Source: Paenibacillus camerounensis
GTDB taxonomy: Bacteria > Bacillota > Bacilli > Paenibacillales > Paenibacillaceae
Assembly (NCBI RefSeq): GCF_000723885.1
Contig: NZ_CCDG010000016.1
Location: forward strand, 1 to 64,000
DNA: 64,000 bases
Direction: 5' to 3'
Position 1 is the first letter of the stretch. Each line of letters opens with the position of its first letter. The notes under the pieces are model-generated. The model was not told the DNA's origin. It saw only the letters and a list, made by a program, of their open reading frames with translations, and made no database searches. A program made the translations under genes and the position numbers. Positions 43,992 through 53,001 of this stretch are shown piece after piece.

Positions 43992-44654
43992 GTGGAGATT
44001 AACTGGACTGAATTCTTCGCCCCGGTCTGGCTTTCAGTCAAAATAGCTGTAATTACCAGTATTATAGTATTTATCCTGGCCTCTTACGTGGCCAAGCTGA
44101 TGGCAGGCCGGAAATTCCCGGGCTACAGCCTGCTGGAAACTGTATTGATGCTGCCGCTTGTCCTGCCGCCGACCGTAGTAGGATTTGTGCTTCTGGTCAT
44201 TCTGGGGCGCAGGAGCTGGATCGGCGAGCTGTACGAACGGCTTACAGAGCAGACTATTCTGTTTACATGGGGTGCGGCGGTAATAGCTGCGGTAGTGGTA
44301 GCATTTCCGCTGGTCTACCGGACAGTCAAAGCCGGCTTTGAGGAAGTGGATAAGGATCTTGAGGATGCTGCGCGTGCGCAGGGTGCCAGCGAGCTGCAGG
44401 TACTGCGGTATGTGACGCTGCCGTTAGCCGGCCGTGCGCTGGCTGCGGGATTTGTGCTCGGGTTCGCCCGGGGGCTTGGAGAATTCGGGGCTACCATTAT
44501 GGTTGCCGGGAATATTCCGGGGCGTACACAGACGGTTCCAACAGCGATTTATGTGGCCGTTGACGGCGGCAATATGACCCTTGCCTGGATGTGGGTCTGT
44601 TCCATTATTGTTATTTCTGCCCTTATGCTGATGTTCGTTAACCGCCGATCATAA
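43992..44654 (+). CDS. modB: Molybdate ABC transporter permease
   Basis: A 220-residue permease with five or six TM helices. VLMLPLVLPPTVVGFVLLVILGR and the EAA loop EEVDKDLEDAARAQGASELQVLRYVTLPLA are typical of ModB, with RGLGEFGATIMVAGNIPGRTQT following. Start at GTG 43992 after GGGGTGAAAGC. A terminator directly follows, so no modC ATPase gene is in this operon. The ATPase must come from elsewhere in the genome. Confidence 0.92.
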   Translation: MEINWTEFFAPVWLSVKIAVITSIIVFILASYVAKLMAGRKFPGYSLLETVLMLPLVLPPTVVGFVLLVILGRRSWIGELYERLTEQTILFTWGAAVIAAVVVAFPLVYRTVKAGFEEVDKDLEDAARAQGASELQVLRYVTLPLAGRALAAGFVLGFARGLGEFGATIMVAGNIPGRTQTVPTAIYVAVDGGNMTLAWMWVCSIIVISALMLMFVNRRS

Positions 44655-44700
44655 CAAAACTCCGGCCCTGCCTGTTCAATCAGGCGGGGCCGGAGTTTTG
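44655..44700. terminator. Bidirectional terminator between modB and the regulator gene
   Basis: 20-bp stem CAAAACTCCGGCCCTGCCTG with its complement (one mismatch) around TTCAAT, ending TTTTG on the plus strand and giving A/T ends in both directions. Confidence 0.9.
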
Positions 44701-44715
44701 TTTATGCGGTCAGCA

Positions 44716-45714
44716 TCAGGTTTCGTAGACAATTTCACCGGTTCCGGTCAGATCATAGCTGTGAATCGAATTGAGCTCATTCCTGAAGGCCGGTGAGCGT
44801 AAAATATCAAGAACTGCATTAATCCACTGTTCATTCCCTGGCTTCTTGAGCATCACGAGGTCGTAACGTTCCTGAATCAGCGGGATGAATTCCAGGCCGT
44901 CAATAATCTTGGCGGCTTTTTCAATGCCAATGCCGACATCGGCTTCACCACGGGCTACGCGGCCGGCAACCGCCAGATGGCTATTCTCCACCGTCTCATA
45001 CCCGCTGAGTCCGGCTACGGAAATTCCGTGCAGCCGCAGCTGCTCGTCCAGCAGTACACGTACGCCGGAGCCGCGCTCACGGTTAATCAGCCTCAGGCCT
45101 TCCTGCTGTAAGTCCCGCCAGCCGGAAATGTTCCGCGGATTACCCTGCTGCACATAGAATCCGGCGCTGCGGGTCAGCATGTGCACGACGAGATAGGAGA
45201 AGCCGACCAGCAGCTTGCGGATATAGGGAAGGTTATACTCCCCTGTATCACCGTCCAGCAGATGGGTGCTGACAATATCAGATTCGCCGTTATACATCGC
45301 AATCAGGCTGTCGAGACTGCCGGCATAAGAACGGAGCGGACGGGCTGCAGGCAGGCTGCGCTCCAGATGAGTAGCCAGAATATCAAGGGACATATCCTGC
45401 CCGGTAATCACTATGTTCGTTACGGCGGCCTTCACCGGCCCGGCTGCAGGCTGGTTGGTATGAAGCGGAGGTGAGAAGGTAGCCGGCGGCAGAACAAACG
45501 GTATGCCTGTCTGCAACGGGAGCAGGGCAGCGGAAGCACTGCTGCTGCGGGAATTCTGTTTATAGGCTTCCAGATCAGAGTGGTCCACCCGCATCTGCTT
45601 GCCGACACGGTAGGACGGCAGCTCACCTTTTTTGATCAGATCATATACCTTTAATTTGGATATCTTCAACAGCCGGGCAAGTTCCTCGGTTGTATAGGAA
45701 GTGTTCTCGGACAT
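44716..45714 (-). CDS. Excisionase-type HTH regulator with PBP-like ligand domain
   Basis: A 332-residue protein. The N-terminal MerR/excisionase-like HTH (about 6-52, TTEELARLLKISKLKVYDLIKKGELPSYRVGKQMRV) is joined by a Pro-rich linker to a periplasmic-binding-protein-like domain (about 95-320, with VITGQDMSLDILATHLE and RERGSGVRVLLDEQL). Proteins of this fusion type are commonly found next to molybdate/tungstate transport genes, and it converges on modAB here, so it is probably their oxyanion-responsive regulator. AGGAGG precedes the ATG. Confidence 0.88.
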   Translation of the reverse strand: MSENTSYTTEELARLLKISKLKVYDLIKKGELPSYRVGKQMRVDHSDLEAYKQNSRSSSASAALLPLQTGIPFVLPPATFSPPLHTNQPAAGPVKAAVTNIVITGQDMSLDILATHLERSLPAARPLRSYAGSLDSLIAMYNGESDIVSTHLLDGDTGEYNLPYIRKLLVGFSYLVVHMLTRSAGFYVQQGNPRNISGWRDLQQEGLRLINRERGSGVRVLLDEQLRLHGISVAGLSGYETVENSHLAVAGRVARGEADVGIGIEKAAKIIDGLEFIPLIQERYDLVMLKKPGNEQWINAVLDILRSPAFRNELNSIHSYDLTGTGEIVYET

Positions 45715-45833
45715 GGGATAAAGCCTCCTAGAGGTGCACTGCGGCAGCGCTCATTAAGTCTACAGATAGTTCAAGCCTACCTTATTTTGAGAGCCTGCGC
45801 AATTAAAGAACCTGCGGGAGACTGAGGCGGTCT

Positions 45834-46607
45834 CTAGTAAGCAAGCTGCCTGCTCTCTGCAGCCTTCTCGGAGTCAGACAGCCGGATTAGCTCGGAGACA
45901 GTAACAAAGCGGTAACCCTGCTTCTCCAGTGCAGGTAAAATAATCTGCAGGGCTTCATGTGTCTGGGATTGTCCGTGGACATAGTCATGGAAAAGTACGA
46001 TGTCGCCGCTGCGGGCATTTTTGATCACCTTGCTGGAGATGCTCCAGACACCCGGGCGGTTCCAGTCACGTGTATCCTGATGCCAGGACCACAGAACCGG
46101 CTTCAGCCCCATCCTGTTCGAGACATTGACCAGTGTCTCATCGTACATCCCGCCGGGCGGGCGAAACAGGCTGCTGTGATGGCCTGTGACCTTAACAATC
46201 TCGTCTTCGGTCTGCTTCAGCTCCTTCATTACCTGTCCGACCGAGATGGGCCGTTTGAAGTACACGTGGTTATAGGTATGATTGGCCAGCTCATGGCCCT
46301 CAGAGATAACCCGGCCGGCGATTTCAGGATAGGCGGCAATTTTTTTGCCGATAGCAAAAAAGGTGCACTTTGCGTTATATTCCTGCAGTACATCGAGAAT
46401 CTGGGCGGTCTCCGTCGGATCAGGGCCGTCATCGAAGGTTAAAGCAATCACTTTCTGGCTAATCGGCACTTCCCAGATCATATCGCCCTTCTGTTCGTGA
46501 TACTGGCGGTTCTTGATATCGGCCCCGGCAAGTGCAGGGCTGTAGCAGCTGATCAGCAGCAGAAGCGGGACAAGCAGTACAGCAGATATTCGGCGGATGC
46601 TATTCAT
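45834..46607 (-). CDS. Exported polysaccharide deacetylase (NodB homology)
   Basis: A 257-residue secreted enzyme with a signal peptide (about 5-28). NodB motifs: TFDDGPD (catalytic base and metal Asp), HELANHTYNH (two metal His), RPPGGMYDE, and LFHDYVHG at the C-terminal end. These enzymes remove acetyl groups from peptidoglycan, chitin or EPS amino sugars. ATG 46607 is used although the nearest GGAG is 14 bases away; an alternative GTG at 46622 has no RBS at all, so the start is uncertain. Divergent from the dGTPase-like gene. Confidence 0.88.
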   Translation of the reverse strand: MNSIRRISAVLLVPLLLLISCYSPALAGADIKNRQYHEQKGDMIWEVPISQKVIALTFDDGPDPTETAQILDVLQEYNAKCTFFAIGKKIAAYPEIAGRVISEGHELANHTYNHVYFKRPISVGQVMKELKQTEDEIVKVTGHHSSLFRPPGGMYDETLVNVSNRMGLKPVLWSWHQDTRDWNRPGVWSISSKVIKNARSGDIVLFHDYVHGQSQTHEALQIILPALEKQGYRFVTVSELIRLSDSEKAAESRQLAY

Positions 46608-46797
46608 GGGTTCTCTGTTCACTCCATACCGGACCCGTATACGTGAAACGGGCTATTTTGACCTTATGATGCGCCATCCCGGTGCTGAAATATTCACGGC
46701 GGGCTTTAAGCGTATTTTCTATTTTTTAAGTGAAAGTTTTGCCGGAAATGACTTATAATGAATTACTAAATACAGAACATGGATAGGGGCAGCGGAT

Positions 46798-48207
46798 ATG
46801 ACACTAATTGAGAAAAGAGAGCACAGGCAATATCCGGAGATTACCCGCCTGGAAACGTCAAGAGCAGCTTATGAGCGTGACTATTCGCGCCTGATTCATT
46901 CGCCGACCTTCCGCCGGCTGCAGGGCAAATCACAGGTGTTCGGCGCAGGTACCGGCGATTATTACCGCACCCGGCTGACCCATTCGCTGGAGGTAGCGCA
47001 GATTGCCAGGGAGGCGGCCAAAAGCCTGCTTCGTTCCTATCCTGAAGTAGAGACCGGACAGGCAGATAACCCGGGGCTGGTCATTGATCCTGAGGTAGTG
47101 GAATGTGCGGCAATCGCCCATGATTTCGGACATCCGCCGTTCGGGCATAAAGGGGAAGAGGTGCTGGATAACATCCTGGAGCAGCTCATTGCCAAAAAGA
47201 CAGCTGAAGAAGTCCTGAAATCAGGCGCCGGCCCGGTGCAGAAACAGACGATCGAAGGGAATATGAAACGGCAGTATGAGCATTTTGAGGGCAATGCCCA
47301 TAATTTCCGGCTGATTATGTTCCTGGAGAAGCGTGAGAATATCGACGGGCTGAACCTGTCCGATGCCGTGCTGCTGGGAATCAACAAGTATCCGTTTCCC
47401 GGCACGGTGCTGAAGAAGGGGATGTATCTGTCCGAATGGAATTATATCTCGGAGATCCGCAGGGAATGGGGAGTTCCTGAAGGCAAGAAGACGCTGGAGG
47501 CCCAGCTGATGGACCTGTGTGATGACATTGCTTACTCTGCACATGACCTGGAGGACGGGATTAAGGCGGGCAAGATCGAAGTGCATGAGCATTTCATGCA
47601 TGACTCTTACATTCAGCAGCTGATTGTGGAGAAGATTACCACACTGGAGGATGCCTTCTGGAGCGGCTGGCAGCCCGAAGCGATTCATATTAAAGTAGAA
47701 GCGGTTCTCAGTGAATTCCTCAGGGTCTGGATGGAGAAGATGCCGACCTGCGAGAACGACTATTCCCGCACCCGCCGCGAGGTGAAGGCTTATTGGGTCA
47801 GCACGTTTGTAGCCAGCCTGGGGGTTATTACAGACGGCGACTGGAAGAAGGTTACGTTCATCAAGGAAGGGGCTGAGGACGAGGATATGCTGCGGACGGT
47901 CAGTGTACTCAAAAGCTTCGCCTGGGTCACAATGATCCGTGACCTGCGCGTGCAGCGCCTGCAAAAACGCAGTGAATGGATTCTCCGCCGGCTGTGGGGG
48001 GCGTTCAACGATCCTGAGACCTCTAAGGCCATCATTCCGAGCGACTGGCTGCAGCGCTTTGAGAAGGATCAGCGGCAGCAGAAGCCGATCTGGACGTGGG
48101 AGCATATGGTAATTGATTATATTGCCGGGATGACGGATGCTTTTGCCGAGAAAATCTATAATGAGCTGTACGGCCTGAAGGTGGGCTCGATTTACGATCT
48201 GGATTGA
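46798..48207 (+). CDS. Deoxyguanosinetriphosphate triphosphohydrolase-like HD protein
   Basis: A 469-residue HD-domain phosphohydrolase of the dGTPase family. The N-terminal FRRLQGKSQVFGAGTGDYYRTRLTHSLEVAQIA holds the first metal His, CAAIAHDFGHPPFGHKGEE the HD pair, and DDIAYSAHDLEDGI the second-metal Asp. It would hydrolyse dNTPs, usually dGTP, to the nucleoside and triphosphate, influencing dNTP pools. GGGGCAGCGGAT precedes the ATG. Length matches the longer dGTPase group. Monocistronic, with terminator at 48222-48252. Confidence 0.92.
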   Translation: MTLIEKREHRQYPEITRLETSRAAYERDYSRLIHSPTFRRLQGKSQVFGAGTGDYYRTRLTHSLEVAQIAREAAKSLLRSYPEVETGQADNPGLVIDPEVVECAAIAHDFGHPPFGHKGEEVLDNILEQLIAKKTAEEVLKSGAGPVQKQTIEGNMKRQYEHFEGNAHNFRLIMFLEKRENIDGLNLSDAVLLGINKYPFPGTVLKKGMYLSEWNYISEIRREWGVPEGKKTLEAQLMDLCDDIAYSAHDLEDGIKAGKIEVHEHFMHDSYIQQLIVEKITTLEDAFWSGWQPEAIHIKVEAVLSEFLRVWMEKMPTCENDYSRTRREVKAYWVSTFVASLGVITDGDWKKVTFIKEGAEDEDMLRTVSVLKSFAWVTMIRDLRVQRLQKRSEWILRRLWGAFNDPETSKAIIPSDWLQRFEKDQRQQKPIWTWEHMVIDYIAGMTDAFAEKIYNELYGLKVGSIYDLD

Positions 48208-48221
48208 TGCGGTTATAATAG

Positions 48222-48252
48222 ACCCGGGGCTCCTTGTGAAACCCGGGTTTTT
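48222..48252 (+). terminator. Terminator of the dGTPase-like gene
   Basis: ACCCGGG/CCCGGGT stem with a 13-base loop followed by five T residues. Confidence 0.8.
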
Positions 48253-48424
48253 GAGGTGTGCAGGCAAACGGAGTGTTATTTGAAAATAACGGCATTATCT
48301 AAAATTTAGCTTAAATCTTGCCGAAATATAGAGTGTAATGGCTCGTTTTGCCCAGTTGTGAAAATGAAAGTAACCGGTTGGAATTACATGGAAGTGTTTA
48401 TGGGAGATCAGAGGGGGCAAAATT

Positions 48425-50200
48425 GTGGGGAAAGATCGGAAGCGTATGCAATCTGTACTGCAGCAGGCAAACGGTAAACTAAAAGGAGCTATGGAAGCCA
48501 GAAGGAAAAGTGTAGGGGCGAAAATTGCTTCAGGCTACATAGCCTTGGCGGTAATGGTGCTGCTAATCGGGGGGACGTCCCTCTATCAGATGTACAATAT
48601 GCAGAACAACACAGCAAATATTGTTGAAAAAGCGATACCTTCGCTTAACTATGTGCACGGCATCAACTATGACACAGAGCATATTATGGCACTCAGCATG
48701 CAGCATATTCTCAATACTGACAGTGAAGAGAAGGCCAAGCTGGAAGAACAAAGGAATGAATTCGTCGGCAAGGTTGCCGGAACAATGAAGCAGTATGAGG
48801 AATCGCTTGACGGTGACAAGGGCTTGGAACGGCTGTCTGCACTCAACAGCAAATGGGAAGAATACATGACGATAAATAATCAGGCAATTAAGCTTAGCGA
48901 CGCCGGAAATGAGGCACTGGCGCTTGAGGTTTCGCAAAAAGGGATTGCTGCCTTTAATGCGATGCAGATTGATCTGGAGGCGCTGGTGAAATACAGCCAG
49001 GAGGATGCTAAAGAGGAAGGCCGCCATTCGGAAGAAAGCTTCAAGACCTCATTTGTCACTAGTATTATTATTGTAGTGATTGTGCTCATAATGATCGGCC
49101 TGATTAATATGATTATCCGTAAGACCATGATCAACCCGATTAAAGCGGTAACCGCCCATCTGCAGCGGATTGCCGAGGGAGATCTGACCTCAGAGGACCT
49201 GTTAATTGCAAATGAGGATGAGATCGGCCGGCTTGCCAAGACTGTTAATGAGACGAACCGGACGCTGCTGGCAATTGTCAGCCAGATCCGTCACGTCTCA
49301 GGGGTCATTTCGAAGCAGGGCGAAGAGCTCGTGCGCACGGTTTCGGGTACCAAAGAAGGAAGCAGCCAGATTGCAGTCACGATGGAGGAGCTGGCTAATG
49401 CGGCAGGAAGCCAGGCGGAATCCGCAGTGGAAGCCTCCAAGGCGGTGGAGGATCTGAATCAGCTGATCGGTGAATTCGCCGGGAAAAGCAATGAGCTGAT
49501 GCTGCACTCCGGACAGGTGCGCACCAAAGGCGAGCGCGGCAGAGCGCTGATGGAAAGCTCAGTAGCCCAGATGGAGCAAATTGCCGAAGCAGTGTCACAG
49601 TCGATGGATACTGTAGAGGAACTGAACCGCAAGAATGAGGGAATCTTCCGGCTGGTCGGCTCCATCCGCGGCATTTCCGAGCAGACTCATCTGCTGGCGA
49701 TTAATGCGGCCATTGAGGCTGCCAGAGCCGGAGACAGCGGACGCGGCTTCGCAGTGGTGGCTCAGGAGGTGCGTAAGCTATCGGAGGATGTGCAGCAGAC
49801 AGTATCGGAGATTACCAGTATCACGCAGGGGATTCAGGCTGATTCCAGGCAGATGGTTGAGCATCTGCGGGAAGGTGTCCTGAAGACAGAGGAAGGCGGC
49901 CGGCAGATTGTAGAGACCGGAAACGCGCTCGCTGAGATTAACGGGTCTGTGGATGTTATGGCTGCAACAATAGAGAACATGAGCGGAGATATCCGGCAAA
50001 TGGCCGGTGCCAGTGAAACGATGAATGAGTTCAGCCAGCATATCTCGGCACTCGCCCAGCAGTCGGCAGCGGGGGTGGAGGAGACTTCGGCTTCCGCCAA
50101 CGAGCAGGTGCAGGCAACCAGCGAGGTGGCGGCAGGAATAGGCGAGCTCCGCAGCCGGCTGGTCGAGCTGGAGGAGTCGGTAACACGCTTCCGGGTATAA
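48425..50200 (+). CDS. Methyl-accepting chemotaxis protein
   Basis: A 591-residue chemoreceptor starting at GTG 48425 after AGAGGGGGC. TM1 lies at about 33-55 and TM2 at about 208-230, enclosing a helical four-helix-bundle (4HB) sensor (about 56-205). A HAMP domain follows (about 231-285). The signalling domain has the conserved hairpin tip [37 protein letters not shown]. Gln/Glu-rich methylation helices flank the tip. The ligand is unknown. It is a single gene between the dGTPase-like and dehydrogenase genes. Confidence 0.95.
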   Translation: MGKDRKRMQSVLQQANGKLKGAMEARRKSVGAKIASGYIALAVMVLLIGGTSLYQMYNMQNNTANIVEKAIPSLNYVHGINYDTEHIMALSMQHILNTDSEEKAKLEEQRNEFVGKVAGTMKQYEESLDGDKGLERLSALNSKWEEYMTINNQAIKLSDAGNEALALEVSQKGIAAFNAMQIDLEALVKYSQEDAKEEGRHSEESFKTSFVTSIIIVVIVLIMIGLINMIIRKTMINPIKAVTAHLQRIAEGDLTSEDLLIANEDEIGRLAKTVNETNRTLLAIVSQIRHVSGVISKQGEELVRTVSGTKEGSSQIAVTMEELANAAGSQAESAVEASKAVEDLNQLIGEFAGKSNELMLHSGQVRTKGERGRALMESSVAQMEQIAEAVSQSMDTVEELNRKNEGIFRLVGSIRGISEQTHLLAINAAIEAARAGDSGRGFAVVAQEVRKLSEDVQQTVSEITSITQGIQADSRQMVEHLREGVLKTEEGGRQIVETGNALAEINGSVDVMAATIENMSGDIRQMAGASETMNEFSQHISALAQQSAAGVEETSASANEQVQATSEVAAGIGELRSRLVELEESVTRFRV

Positions 50201-50224
50201 TCGGCGATATAGTAAACAGACAAG

Positions 50225-50274
50225 AGGGGTATTCCCGGCCGGGCTAAACTAAGGCCGCCGGGAATACCCCTTTG
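50225..50274. terminator. Bidirectional terminator after the chemoreceptor gene
   Basis: 14-bp stem AGGGGTATTCCCGG with its complement, an inner CGGCC/GGCCG option and a short T-run, between convergent genes. Confidence 0.85.
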
Positions 50275-50298
50275 TTATAGCAGAAGCATCAGTCAGAA

Positions 50299-51258
50299 TT
50301 AGTACTGGCGGCTGTAGTCCACCAGATTCCGTACCGGTTTTCCGTTATTCAGGTAGGCTTGTACATTCTCAGTGAAGAGCTCAACGATCCGGTCGGCATA
50401 GCGGTCTGTCGAGCCGGCACAGTGAGGCGTAATAATGACCTGCTCCATTCCCCAGAGCGGATGCTCCTGCGGCAGTGGCTCAGGGTCAAAGACATCAAGG
50501 CCGGCTCCGGCCAGCTGTCCGCTGTTCAGGGCAGCCATGAGGTCATCCGTATTAGTTGTCGCACCGCGTCCGATGTTGATATAATAAGCGCCCTGCGGGC
50601 AGGCATTGAACACGGCTGCATTAAAGAGCCTCTGTGTCTCGCCGGTAAGCGGCAGTGTATTAATCAGGAAATCAGCCTCTCCGGCCGCCTCCTGCAGCTG
50701 ATCCGTTGAATAGATCTTGTCGAATCCGTCCACCGCCTTACCGGAACGGCTAATGCCGACTGTGTTCATCTTGAAGGCTTTGGCAATCCGCGCAGTTTCG
50801 CTGCCGATGGAGCCTGTTCCCGCGATAACAGCAGTTTTCCCGGTCAGCTCGCTTTCATTGCCGTCAGAATGCCATTTGCGTTCCTGCTGATTGCGGACAG
50901 CCGTGTGCAGATTCCGGGTGAACATCAGCATGAATCCGAAGATGACAGCCGTGATCGGTTCAGCATGGACACCGCTGGCATTGGTAAGGATAATTCCGCG
51001 CTCCTCAAGCTGCTTAAGAGGCAGCTTCTCAACGCCTGCAGACCAGGTCTGCAGCCAGCGCAGCGGCGAATCGGGCTTCAGCAGAGTGTCACTGATGCCT
51101 TTGCCCCAGCCGATTACGATTTCCGCGCGGGCCAGCTCATCCAGATCCGGGTTTTTGGCATTTCCGAGCGTAAGGGTATAACCCGGGGCGGCGGCGAGAA
51201 TAGTCTCCTGCTGTTGTAAAGTAAGAGGCTGCAGACAAATAATAGATTTAGTGATGAT
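50299..51258 (-). CDS. D-isomer-specific 2-hydroxyacid dehydrogenase, non-canonical start
   Basis: A 319-residue enzyme of the D-2-hydroxyacid dehydrogenase family. The catalytic domain N-terminus is IICLQPLTLQQQETILAAAPGY; the NAD-binding motif is AVIAGTGSIGSETARIA; catalytic residues lie in NIGRGATTNTDDL (Arg), DPEPLPQEHPLW (Glu) and TPHCAGSTD (His). The frame is complete from codon 51258 but has no ATG, GTG or TTG before an internal ATG at 50931, which would delete the first 109 residues. GGGAGG lies five bases before ATC 51258 and an in-frame TAA just before that. So initiation is probably at ATC/ATT, or an ATG has mutated. Substrate unknown. Confidence 0.85.
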   Translation of the reverse strand: MITKSIICLQPLTLQQQETILAAAPGYTLTLGNAKNPDLDELARAEIVIGWGKGISDTLLKPDSPLRWLQTWSAGVEKLPLKQLEERGIILTNASGVHAEPITAVIFGFMLMFTRNLHTAVRNQQERKWHSDGNESELTGKTAVIAGTGSIGSETARIAKAFKMNTVGISRSGKAVDGFDKIYSTDQLQEAAGEADFLINTLPLTGETQRLFNAAVFNACPQGAYYINIGRGATTNTDDLMAALNSGQLAGAGLDVFDPEPLPQEHPLWGMEQVIITPHCAGSTDRYADRIVELFTENVQAYLNNGKPVRNLVDYSRQY

Positions 51259-51346
51259 GGTTCCCTCCCGTTATACGATTTTCGTAAAAAAGGCTGATCA
51301 TGTATACAATAAGGATAACAAATCTGTCCCGAAAGGTGAAATGCAC

Positions 51347-51952
51347 ATGGATAATCAATCCGCCGCCCCTGGAACCGAGCGTCTGTTTGTTGCTGTTAAG
51401 CTGCCTGAGAAGCTCGGGGGGCTGCTGGGACAGGAAGCCGCCGCCCTGTCCTCCAGGCTGAAGTTTGCCAAATGGACATATCCTGATGATTATCATATTA
51501 CCCTCCAGTTTCTGGGTGACACTCCTGCTGCAAAAATTCCTGACCTGCTTGCCGCGCTCAAGGAAATTTCTGCCGGCCAAAAGCCGTTTCGTTTGAGGCT
51601 TGATGAATGGGGGACCTTCGGTGTTCCAGAGTCGCCCAGAGTGCTGTGGGCAGGGGTTTCCGGTGAACTGGGGCAGCTGCGGGAGCTGCAGAAAAAGATC
51701 GTGTCTGTAACCTCGCCGCTAGGGTATAAGGAGGAAAAAAGAACCTATTCCCCGCATCTTACGCTGGCCCGGAAATACAGGGATGAGCACGCTTTCAGTG
51801 ATGGACGGCTTAAGCTTTTGCAGAGTGAATCTGACATCGGGGAGAACAATTGTTCGGTAAAAGACTGGACGGTTGATGCTTTTGTGGTGTATGCTACTAG
51901 AATGCATGCCATTCCTATGTATGAAATGATCCGAAAAATGACATTTTTCTAA
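51347..51952 (+). CDS. thpR: RNA 2',3'-cyclic phosphodiesterase
   Basis: A 201-residue protein of the 2H phosphoesterase superfamily, formerly called 2'-5' RNA ligase. The two HxT catalytic motifs are YHITLQFLG and PHLTLARKY. It hydrolyses 2',3'-cyclic phosphates on RNA ends to 2'-phosphates. ATG 51347 is preferred over upstream ATGs because AAAGGTGA is correctly spaced and the family N-terminus (ERLFVAVKLPE) follows soon after. Divergent from the dehydrogenase gene. Confidence 0.92.
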   Translation: MDNQSAAPGTERLFVAVKLPEKLGGLLGQEAAALSSRLKFAKWTYPDDYHITLQFLGDTPAAKIPDLLAALKEISAGQKPFRLRLDEWGTFGVPESPRVLWAGVSGELGQLRELQKKIVSVTSPLGYKEEKRTYSPHLTLARKYRDEHAFSDGRLKLLQSESDIGENNCSVKDWTVDAFVVYATRMHAIPMYEMIRKMTFF

Positions 51953-52035
51953 GCTCAAAATCGGCAGGATAGTTTTCAAAGCTTCCGTTTTCGGTTACAT
52001 ACAATAGGAATGTGCCGTAAATTAGGAGGTAAACA

Positions 52036-52929
52036 ATGGAAATTTTCAAACAAAACCGCTGTATTGCGCTGCTTGTAGGCGTTATTCTAGTGTGTTTCTC
52101 AGCGATAAGCCTGTTCAGCCCGGGTGCAATTACCGAAGGACAGAATACACAGCAACTGGATACATTAGGCGGAGCCGGTTATGCTGCCGCAGCAGCACTG
52201 ACGGATCAGCAATCGCCTACCGCAGAGAGGACAAGCAGGATTGTCACAAGCACCCCTGTTTTTTATACATCGGCAGCTGGTCTGAGCCATATCTGGCAGG
52301 ACAAGCATAAGGCAGGATGGTTCGGTCCCGACAAGCTCAAGCTTGCGAAGACGGCCGTGAAGCAGCCTGAACAGCCCAAAGCCACTCTGATGAAGGCCCC
52401 GCCGGCAGTGCAGACAACACTCAAGCAGGCGGCAGCCAAGGGGAATCAGACCGTAAAGAAGGTAAGCACGGCATCTCAGCACAATCCCCCACTTAAATTG
52501 TTCTTCTCCCGGACAAAGCTACTAAGCCAGGAACAGCAAGCGGAAGCAACCTGGAGCTACGCCGTATCCGAAGAAGACCTGCTGCTGCTCCAGAAGATTG
52601 TAATGGCAGAAGCAGAGGGTGAACCGTACCAGGGCAAGGTGGCAGTCGCCAACGTTGTTCTGAACCGGCTACGGTCAGCCAATTATCCCGACACTATATA
52701 TAAGGTTATTTATCAGAAAAGCCAGTTCAGCCCGGTAGCTAACGGGCGTCTTAAGCGTGTAAAACCGAACGAAGACAGCATCAAAGCGGTCAATGCCGCT
52801 CTTTCCGGCGTGAAGGAGGTTACGGATGATACGTATTTTTTCCTGTCGCTGCAGCTTGCCCAGGATCTGACTGTGCATCATTCCCGTACCTACGCCAAGA
52901 CGATAGGCAATCATACCTTTTATAAATAA
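52036..52929 (+). CDS. SleB/CwlJ-type cell wall hydrolase
   Basis: A 297-residue exported protein. The N-terminal hydrophobic segment (about 8-30) serves as signal or anchor, then a low-complexity Lys/Ala/Gln/Pro linker (about 35-170). The C-terminal Hydrolase_2 domain (about 185-297) has LLLLQKIVMAEAEGEPYQGKVAVANVVLNR, with the conserved catalytic Glu, and FSPVANGR. Enzymes of this family are lytic transglycosylase-like and open spore cortex during germination. AGGAGG precedes the ATG. No YpeB partner gene is adjacent, so a vegetative wall role remains possible. Confidence 0.9.
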   Translation: MEIFKQNRCIALLVGVILVCFSAISLFSPGAITEGQNTQQLDTLGGAGYAAAAALTDQQSPTAERTSRIVTSTPVFYTSAAGLSHIWQDKHKAGWFGPDKLKLAKTAVKQPEQPKATLMKAPPAVQTTLKQAAAKGNQTVKKVSTASQHNPPLKLFFSRTKLLSQEQQAEATWSYAVSEEDLLLLQKIVMAEAEGEPYQGKVAVANVVLNRLRSANYPDTIYKVIYQKSQFSPVANGRLKRVKPNEDSIKAVNAALSGVKEVTDDTYFFLSLQLAQDLTVHHSRTYAKTIGNHTFYK

Positions 52930-52955
52930 GGTCTCTTTCATTGCAGACAAACTAA

Positions 52956-52995
52956 AAAAACCTCCACATCTGCATTATGCAGGGTGGAGGTTTTT
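52956..52995. terminator. Bidirectional terminator between convergent genes
   Basis: AAAAACCTCCAC/GTGGAGGTTTTT stem with inner CTGCA/TGCAG around TTA; A and T ends suit both directions. Confidence 0.93.
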
Positions 52996-53001
52996 GGACG
53001 T

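Noticed and set aside
47221-48267. A 348-codon minus-strand open frame opposite the dGTPase-like gene
   Set aside because: The sense gene carries the HD metal motifs over its whole length; the antisense frame has no RBS or family features and runs through the terminator.
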